From Bacillota bacterium (GTDB lineage Bacteria > Bacillota > Clostridia > Lachnospirales > Lachnospiraceae): a stretch of DNA of 28,768 nucleotides. This document shows positions 7,568 to 14,856 of this stretch, piece after piece (position 1 is the stretch's first letter; the number at the start of each line of letters is the position of its first letter). The notes under the pieces were generated by a model. It made no database searches, was not told where the DNA came from, and saw nothing but the letters and a program-made list of their open reading frames with translations. The position numbers and the translations under genes are program-made. The stretch covers positions 1 through 28,768 of the forward strand of contig JAFAGA010000058.1 of assembly GCA_023423045.1 (NCBI GenBank). The letters are read 5' to 3'.

Positions 7568-7606
7568 AAATAAGTTACAGCTCAGGTTGAGCTGTAACTT
7601 ATTTAA
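7568..7606 (+). terminator. Terminator after secA
   Basis: A 17-bp perfect stem (7568-7584 with 7588-7604) closes on a GGT loop; the 3' arm ends in ACTTATTTAA. The U residues are in the stem rather than in a clean tail. Confidence 0.7.
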
Positions 7607-7627
7607 TGAATTTATATGCAAAGTATA

Positions 7628-7656
7628 TTGAGATTTTATTAATTGTAATGTATAAT
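7628..7656 (+). promoter_or_regulatory. prfB promoter
   Basis: TTGAGA at 7628-7633 and perfect TATAAT at 7651-7656 with a 17-bp spacer. The predicted start near 7663 gives a leader of only about 13 nt, barely including the AGAGGTG binding site. Confidence 0.75.
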
Positions 7657-7675
7657 ACATGAAAGAGGTGATTTG

Positions 7676-8801
7676 GTGGTAGAGTTAGATCAGTATAAAT
7701 ATGCATTAAGTACTTACGAAAAGCCATTAATTGAAGTGGGGGATTCACTTTGACCTGGCTAATAAAAGCTTAAGGGTTGAAGAAATCGAACGAACCATGG
7801 AAGAGCCCGGGTTTTGGGATGACAATGATAAGGCCCAGGCTTATATGAAGGAACTGAAGAATCTCAAGGACACCATTGATGAATATAATCATCTGAAGGG
7901 GGACTTTGAGGATGTTCAGACCTTAATTCAGATGGGGTATGAAGAGAATGATTCTACCTTGATTCCTGAGATCGAAGAAGCGCTTGATATATTTGTCAGG
8001 AACCTGGAGGAATTGAAGCTGCGGACGCTGCTGTCCGGCGAGTATGACAGGTATAATGCGATTATTACACTTCATGCCGGAGCCGGAGGCACGGAAAGCT
8101 GTGACTGGGCGAGCATGCTTTGCCGTATGTACCAGCGGTGGGCGGATAAGAAGGGCTTCACCACAGAGACCATTGATTTTCTTGAGGGAGAAGAAGCAGG
8201 CCTGAAATCGGTGACACTGGAAATCAGCGGAGAGAATGCCTTCGGTTACCTGAAATCAGAGAGGGGAGTTCACCGCCTGGTGCGCATCTCTCCATTTAAT
8301 GCCGCGGGAAAGCGTCAGACCTCCTTTGTGTCCTGTGATGTAATGCCGGATATCGAGGAAGATACAGGGATTGAAATTAATGAAGAGGATTTGAGAATTG
8401 ATACCTACCGTTCCAGCGGTGCCGGCGGCCAGCACGTGAATAAGACTTCGTCTGCAATCCGGATCACTCATATTCCTACCAATATCGTAGTACAATGCCA
8501 GAATGAACGCTCCCAGCTTCAGAATAAGGATCGGGCAATGAAGATGCTGAAGGCAAAGCTGTATCTGTTGAAGCAGCAGGAGAACCAGGAGAAAATCAGT
8601 GGAATCCGGGGAGAAGTCAAGGATATTGCCTGGGGCAGCCAGATACGTTCCTATGTCATGCAGCCATATACTTTGGTGAAGGACCATCGCACCAATGAAG
8701 AAGTAGGTAATGCAATTAATGTTCTGGACGGAAATCTGGATCCGTTTATCAACGCATACTTGAAGTGGAATGCGCAAAGCAACACCGGAAAAGAATCCTA
8801 A
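7676..8801 (+). CDS. prfB: Peptide chain release factor 2, with programmed +1 frameshift
   Basis: Terminates translation at UGA and UAA. The gene is in two frames: 25 codons from GTG 7676 (MVELDQYKYALSTYEKPLIE...) run to CTT followed by in-frame TGA at 7751-7753; a +1 slip from CUU onto UUU resumes at GAC 7752-7754. The joined protein is 374 residues. SPF, the stop-reading tripeptide, then falls at 205-207 and GGQ, the hydrolysis motif, at 250-252, the same numbers as in E. coli RF2. The upstream G run GTGGGGG at 7736-7742 would be the internal Shine-Dalgarno stimulator. RF2 shortage favours the shift, giving autoregulation. Annotation from 7731 onward alone would miss the N-terminus; no binding site precedes that TTG. 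cheW follows 14 bp downstream. Confidence 0.95.
7736..7754 (+). promoter_or_regulatory. prfB programmed +1 frameshift site
   Basis: GTGGGGG at 7736-7742, five bases, then CTT-TGA-C at 7748-7754. The slippery CUU, the UGA stop and the following C all match the known RF2 autoregulatory site. The G run ends five bases before CUU rather than three as in E. coli. Confidence 0.92.
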
Positions 8802-8815
8802 GAGGAGGGGTACCT

Positions 8816-9274
8816 ATGCAAAGCACAAAGCAGGCAATATTCATGCTTGAGGATAAGGAATACGGATTAGATATCATGGATGTCAATATTATCGAGAAAT
8901 ACATGAACATTGAACCGATAGCAGATTTCCCTAATAACTTAAAAGGGATTATCAGGCTGAGAGGAGATATCATTCCGGTCTACAGCTTGCGCCGGAAGTT
9001 CGGCCTGGAGGATATTGCCCCGAATGAGGATACAAGGTTGATTATTACTTCTTCCAATGGAATACGGACTGCTTATGAAGTGGACCGGATGTCTGAAATT
9101 GTTCAGTTTGGGGATGACCAGATTTATGAACTACCTTCCATCATCAAAAGTGAGGACACCTCTTATATCAAGCTCATATCCAACATAGATGACCGTCTTA
9201 TTATTTTGCTGGACAATGATGGAATTCTATCCGGGGAAGAGCAGGATAGGATAAAAGCGGTTGTAAAGCAGTAA
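8816..9274 (+). CDS. cheW: CheW-like chemotaxis coupling protein
   Basis: CheW couples chemoreceptors to the histidine kinase CheA. The 152-residue protein is a single CheW domain: AIFMLEDKEYGLDIMDVNIIEKYMNIEPI, then FPNNLKGIIRLRGDIIPVYSLRRKFGL, the family's most conserved block, then RLIITSSNGIRTAYEVDRMSEI. The ATG at 8816 follows AGGAGGGG; an in-frame upstream extension to 8765 overlaps prfB and is rejected. It lies 14 bp after prfB and so is probably cotranscribed with it. No CheA, receptor or other chemotaxis gene is nearby, so it may serve an unlinked chemosensory array. Domain identity is firm; partner is unknown. Confidence 0.87.
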   Translation: MQSTKQAIFMLEDKEYGLDIMDVNIIEKYMNIEPIADFPNNLKGIIRLRGDIIPVYSLRRKFGLEDIAPNEDTRLIITSSNGIRTAYEVDRMSEIVQFGDDQIYELPSIIKSEDTSYIKLISNIDDRLIILLDNDGILSGEEQDRIKAVVKQ

Positions 9275-9317
9275 ACAGGGAATTGGTTGGCGCAGAGCGC
9301 TATTAATGGAGGAAATT

Positions 9318-10100
9318 ATGAAGAAGAGAATAGTAGGAATGATTGCCGTCACGGCATTAACTGCAGTGATGCTGGCTGGCTGCGGCACAAAGGAGGGCAG
9401 CCCGTCGAAAGAAGGCGATCAGTTAAAAGAAAGTGATACGATAATCGTCGGTACGGAAGCTGGATTTGCCCCTTATGAATATATGGAGGGGAATGAGGTG
9501 GTTGGCGTCGATATGGATATTGCGCAGGCAATTGCCGAAGCTATGGGCAAGAAGCTTGTGATCAAGAATATGGACTTTGACGGTGCCCTCCTTGCGGTAC
9601 AGAACGGAACAGTTGATTTTGTTGCCGCCGGTGTATCCGTTGACGAGGACCGACTGAAGGTTATGGATTTTTCTCTTGACTATGTAAATTCCACCGAGGT
9701 GGTTGTGGTTAATAAGGCGACTCCCGCACTAGACACTGTGTCGGATGATGCCCTGGCAGATAAGGTAATCGGTGTGCAGCAGGGAAATATTGCGGACTTC
9801 TATGTAGAAGAGAATATTTCGGCGAAGAAAATTAACCGTTATACAAAGTTTGCCCAGGCTGCCGAGGATTTAAAGAATAATAAGATCGACTGCATCGTAA
9901 TGGATCAGTTCCCGGCAGAGGAATTGGTGGCGGCCAATCCGGAGCTGTCAATTCTTGACGGAACCTTATTTGAGGATAAATATGCAATTGCTGTAAAGAA
10001 GGGAAATCAGGATTTGCTGGAAGAGATCAACAAGATAATTCAGGAGTTGAAGGATAACGGCAAAATTGATGAATTTATGGCAAACCATACAAGCAAATAA
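9318..10100 (+). CDS. Polar amino-acid ABC transporter, substrate-binding lipoprotein
   Basis: Extracytoplasmic receptor of a family-3 (PAAT) importer. The N-terminus (MKKRIVGMIAVTALTAVMLAGC) is a lipoprotein signal with lipobox LAGC and the lipid-bearing C22. The mature part shows the SBP_bac_3 pattern: TIIVGTEAGFAPYEYMEGNEVVGVDMDIAQAIAEAMG near the start, FDGALLAVQNGTVDFVAAGVSV, VIGVQQGN, and KIDCIVMDQFPAEEL. ATG 9318 is used because the in-frame ATG at 9306 is embedded in its ribosome binding site (GGAGG). The ligand could be any polar amino acid; sequence alone does not separate Gln, His, Arg, Cys or others. It begins 43 bp after cheW without an obvious promoter. Confidence 0.9.
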   Translation: MKKRIVGMIAVTALTAVMLAGCGTKEGSPSKEGDQLKESDTIIVGTEAGFAPYEYMEGNEVVGVDMDIAQAIAEAMGKKLVIKNMDFDGALLAVQNGTVDFVAAGVSVDEDRLKVMDFSLDYVNSTEVVVVNKATPALDTVSDDALADKVIGVQQGNIADFYVEENISAKKINRYTKFAQAAEDLKNNKIDCIVMDQFPAEELVAANPELSILDGTLFEDKYAIAVKKGNQDLLEEINKIIQELKDNGKIDEFMANHTSK

Positions 10101-10139
10101 GAATTGCGGAGTCTGATGTGATTTCATTGTGTACATCCG

Positions 10140-10180
10140 AATTTGTACCTGCGTCCTGGATGACGCAGGTACAAATTTTT
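10140..10180 (+). terminator. Terminator/attenuator between binding protein and permease genes
   Basis: A 16-bp perfect stem (10140-10155 with 10162-10177) with loop CTGGAT, ending in five Ts (10176-10180). Partial termination here would give more binding protein than permease, as commonly seen in such operons; no separate permease promoter is evident. Confidence 0.85.
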
Positions 10181-10212
10181 GAGGAATAATTTATGTTACG
10201 GGAGGTAGAAAA

Positions 10213-10905
10213 TTGTTAGAGAATCTGCAGGATTCCTTTTATAACGCAATTATACCGGATCAGCGGTATCTGGCCTATTTGAACGGCTTGAAGATAACTC
10301 TGCTGATTTCGTTCTTTGCCATTTTGCTGGGTATTGCCATTGGTGTCCTGGTGGCGGTGGTGAAGGTTACGGCGATGAATTCCGGAGTGAGGTGGCTGGT
10401 AGCGCTGTGTAATGTTTATATTAACATTATCCGGGGTACACCCCTGATGGTGCAGTTGCTGATTATCTATAATCTTATTTTTACATCCCGAAACACCAAT
10501 GAGCTGGTGGTTGGTGCGGTCTGCTTCGGAATTAATTCGGGCGCGTATGTTGCGGAAATTATACGTGCCGGAATTGAGTCCATTGACCGGGGACAGATGG
10601 AGGCCGGCCGTTCTTTGGGATTGAATTATCTGCAGACTATGCGGATGATTATTCTGCCCCAGGCTATCCGCAATATCTTGCCTGCGCTGGGTAATGAATT
10701 TATTGTGCTGATTAAGGAAACCTCCGTTGCCGGTGTAATTGCTGTCACCGATTTAACAAAAGCGGCCCAGTATATCGGCTCCAGGACCTGGGATATTCTT
10801 CCGCCCCTGGTGATTGCGGCATGCTGCTATCTTGTGCTGGTTATGGGATTAACGAAGCTGCTTAATATGTTTGAAAGGAGGCTGGGTAAGGGTGATCGTC
10901 ACTAA
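10213..10905 (+). CDS. Polar amino-acid ABC transporter, permease
   Basis: Membrane subunit of the His/Glu/Gln/Arg/opine permease family. The 230-residue protein has an amphipathic N-terminus and about five membrane segments, starting with ITLLISFFAILLGIAIGVLVAVV (about 27-50). IRGTPLMVQLLIIY is the signature after the second segment. The EAA loop that docks onto the ATPase is EAGRSLGLNYLQTMRMIILPQAIRNILP (about 132-159). The start is TTG 10213, 6 nt after a perfect GGAGGT; no in-frame ATG with a site exists. Its end overlaps the ATPase gene by 14 bp, implying coupled translation. A single permease gene suggests a homodimeric membrane unit. Confidence 0.92.
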   Translation: MLENLQDSFYNAIIPDQRYLAYLNGLKITLLISFFAILLGIAIGVLVAVVKVTAMNSGVRWLVALCNVYINIIRGTPLMVQLLIIYNLIFTSRNTNELVVGAVCFGINSGAYVAEIIRAGIESIDRGQMEAGRSLGLNYLQTMRMIILPQAIRNILPALGNEFIVLIKETSVAGVIAVTDLTKAAQYIGSRTWDILPPLVIAACCYLVLVMGLTKLLNMFERRLGKGDRH

Positions 10906-11614
10906 GAAATTAAAAAAGGCATTTGATCAGCATGTGGTATTGAACGGGATTGATGCTGTGATTGAAAAAGGTGAGAAAGTGGTAGTGATTGGCCCTTCCG
11001 GCTCTGGCAAGTCAACCTTTCTGAGGTGCTTAAATCTGCTGGAGATCCCGACAGAGGGAGAAATCTGGTTCGAAGGGATCAACATTACTGATAAAAAGGC
11101 GGATATCAATAAGATCCGCTGTAAGATGGGTATGGTGTTTCAGCAGTTCAATCTGTTTCCCCATCTGTCGGTGCTGGAGAACATTACCCTGGCTCCGGTT
11201 AAGCTCGGGCTGATGACCAGGGAGCAGGCCGAGAAAAAAGCATATGAGCTCCTTCAGCGAATCGGTTTGACGGAGAAGGCAAAAGCGTACCCGAATCAGC
11301 TTTCCGGAGGGCAGAAGCAGAGAATTGCCATAATTCGTGCGTTGGCCATGAACCCCGATGTGATGCTCTTTGATGAACCGACCTCAGCCCTTGATCCTGA
11401 GATGGTGGGAGAGGTGCTGGATCTTATGGCACAGCTGGCAGACGAGGGAATGACCATGGTAGTGGTAACCCATGAGATGCGTTTTGCTAAAAAGGTGGCA
11501 ACCCGTGTCCTCTTTATAGATGAAGGAAAAATTGTGGAAGAGAATACGCCGGAGGATTTTTTTGAAAATCCCAAGCATCCTAGATTACAAGAATTTTTAT
11601 CAAAAATTTTATAG
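10892..11614 (+). CDS. Polar amino-acid ABC transporter, ATP-binding protein
   Basis: ATPase subunit of the same importer, 240 residues. Walker A GPSGSGKST is at 34-42, the Q-loop is in MVFQQFNLFPH, the ABC signature LSGGQKQR at about 136-143, Walker B VMLFDEPTSALDPE follows, and the H-loop is VVTHEM. The pattern is that of GlnQ/HisP-type ATPases. GTG 10892 is chosen, about 10 nt after GGAGG; the reading frame opens further upstream at a TTG inside the permease, but that would put extra residues before the usual MIVTKKLKKAF start. It overlaps the permease end by 14 bp and a terminator follows. Confidence 0.93.
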   Translation: MIVTKKLKKAFDQHVVLNGIDAVIEKGEKVVVIGPSGSGKSTFLRCLNLLEIPTEGEIWFEGINITDKKADINKIRCKMGMVFQQFNLFPHLSVLENITLAPVKLGLMTREQAEKKAYELLQRIGLTEKAKAYPNQLSGGQKQRIAIIRALAMNPDVMLFDEPTSALDPEMVGEVLDLMAQLADEGMTMVVVTHEMRFAKKVATRVLFIDEGKIVEENTPEDFFENPKHPRLQEFLSKIL

Positions 11615-11632
11615 AATGGTTTGTTTGCAATT

Positions 11633-11665
11633 AAGGTTATATATCAACGGGTATATAACCTTTTG
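11633..11665 (+). terminator. Terminator after the ABC transporter operon
   Basis: AAGGTTATAT at 11633-11642 pairs with ATATAACCTT at 11653-11662, followed by TTG; AT-rich stem with a short U run. Confidence 0.7.
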
Positions 11666-11774
11666 TAGTTAATAAAAAAACTTATTTTTATACAAAAACA
11701 TTAATAATTATCCCTATTGTTTCAAGCATAAGTTACAAATCTTTATTTTTTTGTTGGAAGATGGTAAAATGCTA

Positions 11775-11803
11775 TTGCATTGTGAATAAATATATGGTAG
11801 TAT
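11775..11803 (+). promoter_or_regulatory. Probable promoter of the aspartate-family operon
   Basis: TTGCAT at 11775-11780 and TAGTAT at 11798-11803 with a 17-bp spacer, about 95 bp before the first coding start. A second TTGACA at 11829-11834 lacks a well-spaced -10. Confidence 0.45.
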
Positions 11804-11899
11804 ATCTGTCTTAGAAAGACAATTGTATTTGACATACATACAGTTGCCGGCGTTTTATACATATACTGCCCTGAAAAACCTCAGGAGGTGCTTAAACAC

Positions 11900-12340
11900 A
11901 TGAATGATGATCAATATTTTATTGTAAAGAAAAAGGCGGTACCGGAGGTACTGCTTAAAGTTGTGGAAGCAAAACGTCTTCTTGATTCGGAGAGAGTAAT
12001 GACGGTTCAGGAAGCGACGGACGCCGTTGAGATCAGCAGAAGTTCATTTTATAAATACAGGGATGATATCTTTCCGTTTTATGAGAATACCAGGGGAAGG
12101 ACAATTACCTTCATGCTTCAGATGGATGATAAGCCGGGGCTGCTCTCTAAGGTTCTTAACCAGGTAGCCAGAAGTGAAGCTAATATATTGACCATTCATC
12201 AAAGTATTCCTGTGAACGGAATTGCCCTGCTGACCTTGAGCATTGAGATCCTTCCCCAGACGGACAGCACTTCGGTTGTGATCGAAGCCATCGAGTCCAT
12301 GGATGGAGTTCATTATGTAAAGCTCGTTTCGAGAGAATAA
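11900..12340 (+). CDS. UPF0735 ACT domain protein (PheB-like)
   Basis: A 146-residue protein with an N-terminal helix-turn-helix-like segment (VMTVQEATDAVEISRSSFYKYRDDIFPF, about residues 35-62) and a C-terminal ACT domain (RTITFMLQMDDKPGLLSKVLNQVARSEANILTIHQSIP to the end). This is the architecture of the UPF0735 family, called PheB in Bacillus. ACT domains usually bind amino acids, so a regulatory role in the threonine/lysine pathway is plausible here because hom follows 36 bp downstream; its true activity is not established. ATG 11900 follows AGGAGGTG at about 10 nt; the GTG at 11888 overlaps that site and is rejected. Confidence 0.88.
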   Translation: MNDDQYFIVKKKAVPEVLLKVVEAKRLLDSERVMTVQEATDAVEISRSSFYKYRDDIFPFYENTRGRTITFMLQMDDKPGLLSKVLNQVARSEANILTIHQSIPVNGIALLTLSIEILPQTDSTSVVIEAIESMDGVHYVKLVSRE

Positions 12341-12376
12341 ATAGATTATGGTTACAGCAGAACAGGAGGAGCAGCG

Positions 12377-13597
12377 ATGATAAATATTGCAGTCTTAGGA
12401 TACGGTACCATAGGTTCCGGTGTAGTGGAAGTGTTGGGAATCAATGGGGAGAGCATCAAAAAGAGAGCCGGAGATCAGATTAATATTAAATATGTATTGG
12501 ACCTGAAGGAATTTCCGGGAGATCCGATTATGGAAAAGCTGGTCCGTGATATTAATATCATATTAGAGGACCCTGAGGTATGCATCGTTGTGGAAGTGAT
12601 GGGCGGCGTCGAACCGGCTTATACCTTTGTGAAGCGGGCATTGTTAAAAGGAAAAAGCGTTGTCACCTCCAATAAGGAACTGGTAGCAAAGCACGGAGCG
12701 GAGCTTCTTGATCTGGCGAAGGAGAAGAACATAAATTTTCTGTTTGAAGCAAGTGTTGGCGGAGGAATTCCAATCATCCGCCCGCTGAATCAATCCCTGA
12801 CTGCTGATGAGATCGTCGAAATTACAGGTATACTAAATGGTACCACCAACTATATATTATCAAAAATGAGTGAAGGCGGCCTTGACTTTGAGACAGCGCT
12901 GTCCGATGCGCAGAAGATGGGCTATGCAGAGCGCAATCCCAGTGCCGATGTGGAAGGACATGACGCCTGCAGGAAGATAGCGATTTTATCTTCCCTCGCT
13001 TTTGGCATGCAGGTTGATTTTGAAGATATTTATACCGAGGGCATCACAAAGATTACGGATACGGATATTAAGTATGCCAAAGCCATGGAAGCACGGATTA
13101 AGCTCTTTGCCTCCAGCATACGCGGAAGCGATTCCCGGGTGTTTGCCATGGTTGCTCCGATGCTGATTAAGGCAAACCATCCGTTGTACAGTGTCAATGA
13201 TGTGTTTAACGGAATATTTGTCAAGGGTAATGTGATCGGTGACGTCATGTTCTATGGAAGCGGAGCCGGTAAACTTCCCACGGCGAGTGCGGTAGTGGCG
13301 GATGTGGTGGATGCTGCCAAGCATGTCGGAAAGAATATCTGGACCATCTGGAGCAGCAAGAAGTTGGAGCTGACAGATATCAAGCAGGTACGGCATCGTT
13401 TCTTTGTGCGTATGCTGGGGAACGAGACGGCGTTACGGGAGAAAGTGAACAGGTTCTTTGGTGACGTAGAGGTGGTAGTCGTACCCGGGATAGAGGAAGA
13501 ATATGCATTCCTGACTCCAAGTATCACAGAGCAGGAGATGAAGGAAAAGAGAGAAGCGCTGGATGGCATTGTAAGCGTAATTCGTGCCAGGTTTTAG
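12377..13597 (+). CDS. hom: Homoserine dehydrogenase
   Basis: Reduces aspartate semialdehyde to homoserine, the branch leading to threonine and methionine. In the 406-residue protein the N-terminal Rossmann motif is GYGTIGSG (8-15), followed by SNKELVAKHG and the catalytic-domain signature FEASVGGGIPIIRPL and GILNGTTNYILSKM. The C-terminal region from about 335 (VRHRFFVRMLGNETALREKVNRFFGDVEVV) is an ACT-like domain, the usual site of threonine feedback. A good AGGAGGAG site precedes the ATG. It lies between the ACT protein and the ApgM-like enzyme in one operon. Confidence 0.95.
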   Translation: MINIAVLGYGTIGSGVVEVLGINGESIKKRAGDQINIKYVLDLKEFPGDPIMEKLVRDINIILEDPEVCIVVEVMGGVEPAYTFVKRALLKGKSVVTSNKELVAKHGAELLDLAKEKNINFLFEASVGGGIPIIRPLNQSLTADEIVEITGILNGTTNYILSKMSEGGLDFETALSDAQKMGYAERNPSADVEGHDACRKIAILSSLAFGMQVDFEDIYTEGITKITDTDIKYAKAMEARIKLFASSIRGSDSRVFAMVAPMLIKANHPLYSVNDVFNGIFVKGNVIGDVMFYGSGAGKLPTASAVVADVVDAAKHVGKNIWTIWSSKKLELTDIKQVRHRFFVRMLGNETALREKVNRFFGDVEVVVVPGIEEEYAFLTPSITEQEMKEKREALDGIVSVIRARF

Positions 13598-13635
13598 ATA
13601 AAAAGATGGCAGTTAGGAAGAAAGGACTTGATGAT

Positions 13636-14838
13636 ATGAAATACATTGTTGTTCTCGGCGATGGTATGGCCGATGAAAATTTAGCCGAGCTGGACAATGA
13701 AACGCCGCTGATGGCCGCCAATACACCGATGCTGGATCAGCTGGCGAGAAAATCGGAGATTGGCATGGCGCATACCATACCGGAAGGTATGAAGCCCGGC
13801 AGTGATACGGCCAATCTGTCAGTTCTTGGATATCATCCCGGAGTATATTATTCCGGCCGTTCCCCATTGGAAGCGTTGAGTATCGGGGTAGATATGAAGC
13901 CGACGGATATTGCGCTCCGCTGCAATCTTGTGACCCTGTCTGAAGAGGAAGAACTTTATGAGCAGAGGAGAATGATTGACCACAGTTCAGGGGAGATATC
14001 CACAGAGGATGCGAAAGTTCTGATTGAAGCTGTAAAGAAGGAGCTGGAAAGCGATCTTTATAAATTTTATGTGGGAACCAGTTACCGTCATCTGACCATC
14101 TGGGATCAGGGGAAAGTAGTGGAACTGGCTCAGCCACACGATATCCTGGGAAGAGTGATCGGAGAATATCTTACGGAAGAAGAGGCATTTCGGTCCATGA
14201 TGGTTCGAAGTTATGATATCCTGAATAACCATCCGATTAATCTTGCCAGAAAAGAAAATGGGCAGAATAAGGCAAATTCCCTGTGGTTTTGGGGCGCGGG
14301 AACCAAACCGGCACTCTCTTCCTTTGAAGAGAAAAACCATAAGAAGGGAGCTATGATTTCTGCAGTTGACCTCCTTAAGGGAATAGCGGTAGGAGCGGGA
14401 ATGAAGGTAATTGAGGTTCCCGGAGCAGACGGAACACTTCATACGAATTATGAGGGGAAGGCCAGGGCTGCAGTGAAGGTTCTGCTTGATGATAATTATG
14501 ATTTTGTGTATATTCATATAGAAGCGCCCGATGAGATGGGACATCAGGGTAATATCGCTAATAAAGTCAAAGCCATCGAATATCTGGATCAGCGGGTAAT
14601 TAAAATCGTGGTGGAAGAACTGCGGCAATCCGGAGCTGATTTTCGCATGCTTGTCATGCCGGATCACCCGACCCCCATTCGTTGCAGGACCCATACCAGC
14701 GACCCGGTGCCCTACCTCCTGTATGACAGCACCGAGGAGCAGGATCATAGCTGGCTTTATAATGAAGAGGAAGCCGGAAAGAGTGGCAATGAGATCCTGG
14801 AAGGATATACTGTTATCAACAGGTTATTTGCGAAATAG
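13636..14838 (+). CDS. apgM: ApgM-family phosphotransferase; probable homoserine kinase
   Basis: Alkaline-phosphatase-superfamily enzyme of the archaeal-type cofactor-independent phosphoglycerate mutase family, 400 residues. The metal-binding GDGMAD lies at 8-13, the nucleophile Ser62 in GSDTANLSVLGY, EAPDEMGHQGN near 294-304 supplies metal ligands, and MPDHPTPIRCRTHTSDPVP further ligands. Bacterial members next to threonine genes form the subfamily annotated as proposed homoserine kinase (TIGR02535). Here it sits between hom and lysC with no GHMP-type thrB in view, so homoserine phosphorylation is the better guess; phosphoglycerate mutase activity remains possible. ATG 13636 follows AAAGGA at 9 nt; the in-frame ATG at 13606 has no convincing binding site. 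Confidence 0.85.
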   Translation: MKYIVVLGDGMADENLAELDNETPLMAANTPMLDQLARKSEIGMAHTIPEGMKPGSDTANLSVLGYHPGVYYSGRSPLEALSIGVDMKPTDIALRCNLVTLSEEEELYEQRRMIDHSSGEISTEDAKVLIEAVKKELESDLYKFYVGTSYRHLTIWDQGKVVELAQPHDILGRVIGEYLTEEEAFRSMMVRSYDILNNHPINLARKENGQNKANSLWFWGAGTKPALSSFEEKNHKKGAMISAVDLLKGIAVGAGMKVIEVPGADGTLHTNYEGKARAAVKVLLDDNYDFVYIHIEAPDEMGHQGNIANKVKAIEYLDQRVIKIVVEELRQSGADFRMLVMPDHPTPIRCRTHTSDPVPYLLYDSTEEQDHSWLYNEEEAGKSGNEILEGYTVINRLFAK

Positions 14839-14856
14839 GATGAGGAGAGGATCGCT

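Noticed and set aside
7731..8801. RF2 starting at TTG 7731 as a complete gene
   Set aside because: No ribosome binding site, and it would drop the 25-codon first frame that is clearly present with the CTT-TGA-C shift site.
13987..14748. 253-codon minus-strand frame opposite the ApgM-like gene
   Set aside because: Antisense shadow of a well-supported gene, with no start signal.
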